Assembly (NCBI GenBank): GCA_949063825.1 | Contig: CARSRA010000026.1 | Location: 1-9,991 of the forward strand | Reading direction: 5' to 3' | DNA: 9,991 bases | From: an uncultured Candidatus Saccharibacteria bacterium | Lineage (GTDB): Bacteria; Patescibacteriota; Saccharimonadia; Saccharimonadales; Saccharimonadaceae | In this document: positions 7,778 to 9,991 of the stretch, one piece after another | How positions within the stretch are numbered: the first letter of the stretch is position 1 | Layout of the letters: each line of letters opens with the position of its first letter | Notes under the pieces: generated by a model | Told to the model about the DNA's origin: nothing | Seen by the model: only the letters and a program-made list of their open reading frames with translations | The model's database searches: none | Made by a program: the position numbers and the translations under genes

Positions 7778-9593
7778 TTGATCGCCGCTTTTTATGCTGC
7801 TTGTTTTGCTCGTGTCGTAGATGAATCAAGTAGAACGCGACCGCCAGCTGGATTATAATCAAAATACCAGAAGCCCCGAAAATATATTTAGGTCCCAGTT
7901 CAAACATCTGCCCACAGAGGAAGGTCCCAGCCGCCTCTCCCGTAGTAGTCGCCACATATTTAATCGTGTTATATTTCAACTGATGTCGATTATCGATTGC
8001 ATTGATATAATAACCGTCGGTGATGTTTTCATAAGCCGTAGAGCTCAATAAAGTCCAGGTCAGTGCTATGAAACAGAGGAAAAGACTGTCCGTAAAGAAT
8101 GCGCCAATAAATATTACTAACCTAGTGCCAAATTTAATTGCGATGGTTAGATAATCATTTTTTGGCGTAAAATATTTTAGCGCCAAAATACCTAGCACAT
8201 CAGAAGCCAAACCTACGAGCAAGAGATAGTTTGTCCCCATTCGTGCTGAAAGTCCAAAAAAGTCCGTGAGCACTAACATTCGCAGTCCGATCGTCGCCAT
8301 ATATGCCGCACCAGCCAAAAAGGCATAGAGCATATAATTGCGCTGGATGCGATTCTTCCAAATATACTTTTTAACCGAGAATTTACTAGTGGCTGTATGC
8401 TCTGCCATCATGGGCTGGATCTGCCACATCAATATACTAGCTGCCACCGAAAATCCCCCTGAAATAAATAGACAAGCATTATAATCCACCACATAGCCAG
8501 CAATCACCTGACCGATCAATAGCCCCCCAATCAATACCCCGATATCGCGGAATAAATACTCCACTAACTTACGTCGACTGTATGCGCGATTACTTTTCAT
8601 GACCGTGGTCAATAGCGGATAGACACTAGTAATTATCAATGTGCCAGTCAAGACATCAAGCGCTGCGCCGATATTAATCAATATTGCGAGGCTAGAGCCG
8701 TCTAGCAGACACATCGCTAACATATTTATCGAACGTACGACCAATACCGCGAACATGAAATTCTTAATTTTTGACATTTTGACGGTCTTACCAACAATAA
8801 TAATACCAATCACGCTTAGTAATAAACCAAAACTCACGATATTGCTAACGTCGGTCGCCGAAAAACCGTTACCTTGCAGCCAAAGTTGGCGGAAATTTTC
8901 CCAAAGACCGATTGAGACGCTAAAGCAAGCCAACATCGCCATAATCTGTCGTTCAATTCGGCGCCGGCGCGGAACATAGCGTTTCTTACGACGTCTCCGC
9001 CCCATCGCATCGGCATATTCCGCCAGCGGATTAGCAGAAAACGTCGGCTGCTTACTGCTAGCATAGTTATAGCGACGCTTTTTAAGATGGATCCCTGGCA
9101 ATTTCCGAATTTTTTTATGATTTATCAGACCAATAGTCTTGCGTTTTTTTCGTATGCCATTCTTTGCAAGCTTAGTAGTTTTAGATGACTTAGAAGTTTT
9201 AATTATCTTGGCGGGTTTGACAGATTTGGCAGATTTGGCAGATTTGGCAGATTTGGCAGTTTTAGCAGCCTTCGCAGCACCTGAGGTTTTCGCCGAGCGA
9301 GATGACACAGTGTTCTGTTTTACAGTACTGCCATTCTTTATCGCAATACTTTGCGCTGCCTTGGGCTGCAATTTTACCACGCTATTCGCCGATGACCGTG
9401 GGGCTCTCGGCTTAGCCGTTGCCTTACGGGCTAATTTTGGCATCTTTGAACTAGCACTGAGGCTAGTCTTCGTCTTCTTATTGGAAGCTTTTTTTGGACT
9501 CATTAAACTAGGCTGCGACGATTTACTCGTGACAACCCTAGCTGTTTTTGAGCCACCCTTAGCCGAGGCGACCACCTCTTCCCTCCGCTTCAT
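7770..9593 (-). CDS. MFS-like polytopic membrane protein with long basic N-terminal tail
   Basis: Integral membrane protein of 607 aa, probably a major facilitator superfamily transporter; substrate unknown. Residues 1-213 are a cytoplasmic low-complexity tail rich in Lys, Ala, Ser and Thr, with AKS tandem triplets at about 112-124 and Arg/Lys clusters just before the membrane (RRRRKKR, RRRRIER, about 199-215). Roughly twelve hydrophobic segments follow, at about 216-236, 249-269, 278-297, 304-330, 349-370, 372-392, 420-444, 454-474, 484-502, 503-520, 546-562 and 570-592. MFS-like features are the basic loop between helices 2 and 3 (GKTVKMSKIK) and the charged cytoplasmic loop before helix 5 (SRRKLVEYLFRDIG). 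It ends in a basic tail. The ATG at 9593 is supported by an extended -10 box 6 nt upstream. It does not show the motifs of ATP/ADP translocases. Fold assignment is moderate, function open. Confidence 0.75.
   Translation of the reverse strand: MKRREEVVASAKGGSKTARVVTSKSSQPSLMSPKKASNKKTKTSLSASSKMPKLARKATAKPRAPRSSANSVVKLQPKAAQSIAIKNGSTVKQNTVSSRSAKTSGAAKAAKTAKSAKSAKSAKSVKPAKIIKTSKSSKTTKLAKNGIRKKRKTIGLINHKKIRKLPGIHLKKRRYNYASSKQPTFSANPLAEYADAMGRRRRKKRYVPRRRRIERQIMAMLACFSVSIGLWENFRQLWLQGNGFSATDVSNIVSFGLLLSVIGIIIVGKTVKMSKIKNFMFAVLVVRSINMLAMCLLDGSSLAILINIGAALDVLTGTLIITSVYPLLTTVMKSNRAYSRRKLVEYLFRDIGVLIGGLLIGQVIAGYVVDYNACLFISGGFSVAASILMWQIQPMMAEHTATSKFSVKKYIWKNRIQRNYMLYAFLAGAAYMATIGLRMLVLTDFFGLSARMGTNYLLLVGLASDVLGILALKYFTPKNDYLTIAIKFGTRLVIFIGAFFTDSLFLCFIALTWTLLSSTAYENITDGYYINAIDNRHQLKYNTIKYVATTTGEAAGTFLCGQMFELGPKYIFGASGILIIIQLAVAFYLIHLRHEQNKQHKKRRSML
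9221..9256 (-). repeat. Four tandem 9-bp repeats coding for Ala-Lys-Ser
   Basis: CAGATTTGG is repeated four times without mismatch on the + strand (9221-9256). Degenerate copies flank it (CGGGTTTGA at 9212-9220; CAGTTTTAG at 9257-9265). Read on the minus strand it encodes AKS triplets inside the basic tail of the MFS-like protein. The unit is a multiple of three, so copy-number change would keep the frame and alter only tail length. Confidence 0.9.
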
Positions 9594-9599
9594 TCTACT

Positions 9600-9608
9600 A
9601 TTCTAACA
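9600..9608 (-). promoter_or_regulatory. Extended -10 promoter of the MFS-like gene, probably leaderless
   Basis: TGT-TAGAAT reads 9608 to 9600 on the minus strand, 5 of 6 consensus with the TGN extension. Six nt (AGTAGA) separate it from the ATG at 9593, and there is no Shine-Dalgarno sequence. It is divergent from the + promoter at 9632-9660. Confidence 0.55.
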
Positions 9609-9631
9609 TAATCAATATCGAAATAAAACTC

Positions 9632-9660
9632 TTGACAAAACGCCAACGGTATGATAAGAT
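9632..9660 (+). promoter_or_regulatory. Divergent sigma-70 promoter reading rightward
   Basis: A perfect TTGACA (9632-9637) lies 17 nt from TAAGAT (9655-9660, 4 of 6). An overlapping TATGAT (9650-9655) is too close to this -35 to pair with it. The start would be near 9666-9668. The TTG that opens the longest frame here is part of the -35 box, so it is unlikely to be a start codon. What is transcribed is uncertain: a leader, a small RNA, or the variable-domain fragment that follows. Confidence 0.6.
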
Positions 9661-9720
9661 AGGGGCAGTTTCCGACTGGGGTCGGCTGTGTTTTTGTTGC
9701 ACTGCGCTAGTCACTCCCCT
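9661..9720 (+). other. Hairpin-forming leader after the + promoter
   Basis: CCGAC (9672-9676) and GTCGG (9681-9685) form a perfect 5-bp stem with a TGGG loop, and five T residues follow at 9691-9695 after a 5-nt gap. AGGGG-C-AGT (9661-9669) can pair with ACTCCCCT (9713-9720) with one bulged C, closing a larger structure, although its first bases lie upstream of the predicted start. It does not match any riboswitch, tRNA, tmRNA or RNase P pattern that I know. Confidence 0.35.
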
Positions 9721-9916
9721 CGACTTTACCTACACTGGCCACTACAGTTACTCTTCGGGTTCGCTGAGCCTTGAGACCACATGGGGGAACTACTGGTCAC
9801 GTACGGTGAGCGGCTCTACGACCGCCTACCGCCTGTACATCGCTAGCGGCGATGTCAATCCGCAGCTCAGCAACATCCGCGGCAGCGGTAACCCCCTACG
9901 CTGCACCGCGAAGTAG
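9716..9916 (+). pseudogene. C-terminal fragment of a FISUMP/C-type-lectin-like variable surface domain
   Basis: The frame encodes about 66 residues with the pattern Y-SSGSL...GNYWSRTVSGSTTAY-L...VNPQ...N-R-G-LRC-AK, ending at TAG 9914-9916. It resembles the C-terminal end of the Fibrobacter succinogenes major paralogous domain and related C-type-lectin-like variable domains, where the usual form is GYYWSSTV...RC.A. The frame is open back past 9632 but has no ATG, and its only early TTG lies in a promoter -35, so it is best read as a start-less remnant, a silent cassette or a variable repeat. About 85 of 136 bases in 9781-9916 are G or C by hand count, well above the neighbouring genes. Many family-variable positions use codons ending in C or T. 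Family assignment is from pattern memory only. Confidence 0.5.
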
Positions 9917-9991
9917 GGTAGATAGTACTCTGCAACTCTAATACCTCGGCGCCAACTCACGGCTGTAGACTTCGTTGTAGGTGCTACTGCC
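9917..9991. other. Unassigned end of window
   Basis: There is no recognisable gene or RNA in the last 75 nt. CGGCTGT at 9960-9966 repeats CGGCTGT at 9683-9689, and the codons after both give loosely similar hydrophobic peptides (SAVFLLHCAS and TAVDFVVGATA), so another cassette could begin here. On the minus strand a 17-codon frame runs from the edge to TAG at 9940-9938, without a motif. Confidence 0.2.

Noticed and set aside
9139..9606. 155-codon + strand frame with repeated LADLADLAD
   Set aside because: It is the antisense of the AKS repeat and basic tail of the MFS-like gene. Its hydrophobic repeat is just the complement of Lys/Ala/Ser codons, and it has no start signal or homology.
9632..9634. 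TTG start codon for a 94-residue protein
   Set aside because: The TTG is the first part of a perfect TTGACA -35 box with a -10 box 17 nt on, so transcription would begin downstream of it. There is no Shine-Dalgarno sequence, and the residues before about 9716 do not look like the family.
9661..9760. tmRNA or other known structured RNA after the + promoter
   Set aside because: GGGG near the start and local stems prompted the idea, but the tmRNA 5' consensus, a tag reading frame and tRNA-like ends are absent, and downstream sequence is clearly coding in character.
9938..9991. Minus-strand 17-codon frame ending in TAG
   Set aside because: Too short, cut by the window edge, and without any recognisable motif. 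It overlaps the possible second cassette on the other strand.
1..9991. UGA recoding as in Gracilibacteria/Absconditabacteria
   Set aside because: All conserved genes have normal length without in-frame TGA, and Trp and Gly positions in motifs use TGG and GGN. TGA is absent among the stops, but seven stops are too few to mean anything.
1..9991. CRISPR array, insertion sequence, prophage or tRNA gene
   Set aside because: No spaced direct repeats, transposase, integrase or cloverleaf sequence was seen on either strand. The only tandem repeat is the 9-bp coding one.

Overview
The window looks like chromosomal core sequence from a small-genome monoderm bacterium, most likely Candidatus Saccharibacteria (TM7) or another Patescibacteria lineage. 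I infer this from a short methionyl-tRNA synthetase without a C-terminal tRNA-binding extension, an LtaS-type polymer synthase, an RpfB/YabE-like wall hydrolase, Lys-rich low-complexity tails on membrane proteins, and a Ser/Tyr-rich surface-protein fragment of a kind I associate with that group. No marker gene settles the taxonomy. The standard genetic code fits, because every conserved gene reads through at normal length. The six complete or 3'-complete genes stop at TAA or TAG.

Layout. A lipoteichoic-acid-synthase-like gene enters from the left edge on the + strand (1-2075). Its frame is open to the window start, so its true N-terminus lies outside. It converges on a long minus-strand block. 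In transcription order (right to left) that block is: a polytopic MFS-like membrane protein with a very basic 210-residue N-terminal tail (9593-7770); a PcrA/UvrD helicase 7 nt after it (7762-5588); a 190-nt gap with a good sigma-70 promoter; an RpfB/YabE-like lytic transglycosylase (5398-4364); rsmA/ksgA starting 1 nt after it (4362-3607); and metG with its own promoter (3534-2092). Wall hydrolase, rsmA and metG echo the metS-yabD-yabE-rnmV-ksgA cluster of Firmicutes and the tatD-rpfB-ksgA cluster of Actinobacteria, but here they are reordered and lack tatD and rnmV.

The right end (9594-9991) differs in character. A divergent + promoter (TTGACA-17-TAAGAT) reads into a hairpin-forming leader and then a GC-rich stretch encoding the C-terminus of a FISUMP/C-type-lectin-like variable domain, with no usable start codon. 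This could be a silent recombination cassette or the variable repeat of a diversity-generating retroelement whose other parts lie to the right.

Working together: the LtaS-like enzyme and the transglycosylase act on the cell envelope, metG and rsmA serve translation and ribosome maturation, and PcrA serves DNA repair. Three minus-strand genes (MFS-like, pcrA, metG) share a TGN-extended -10 box 6-7 nt before the start codon, which suggests leaderless mRNAs. The wall hydrolase instead has an AAGGA ribosome binding site.
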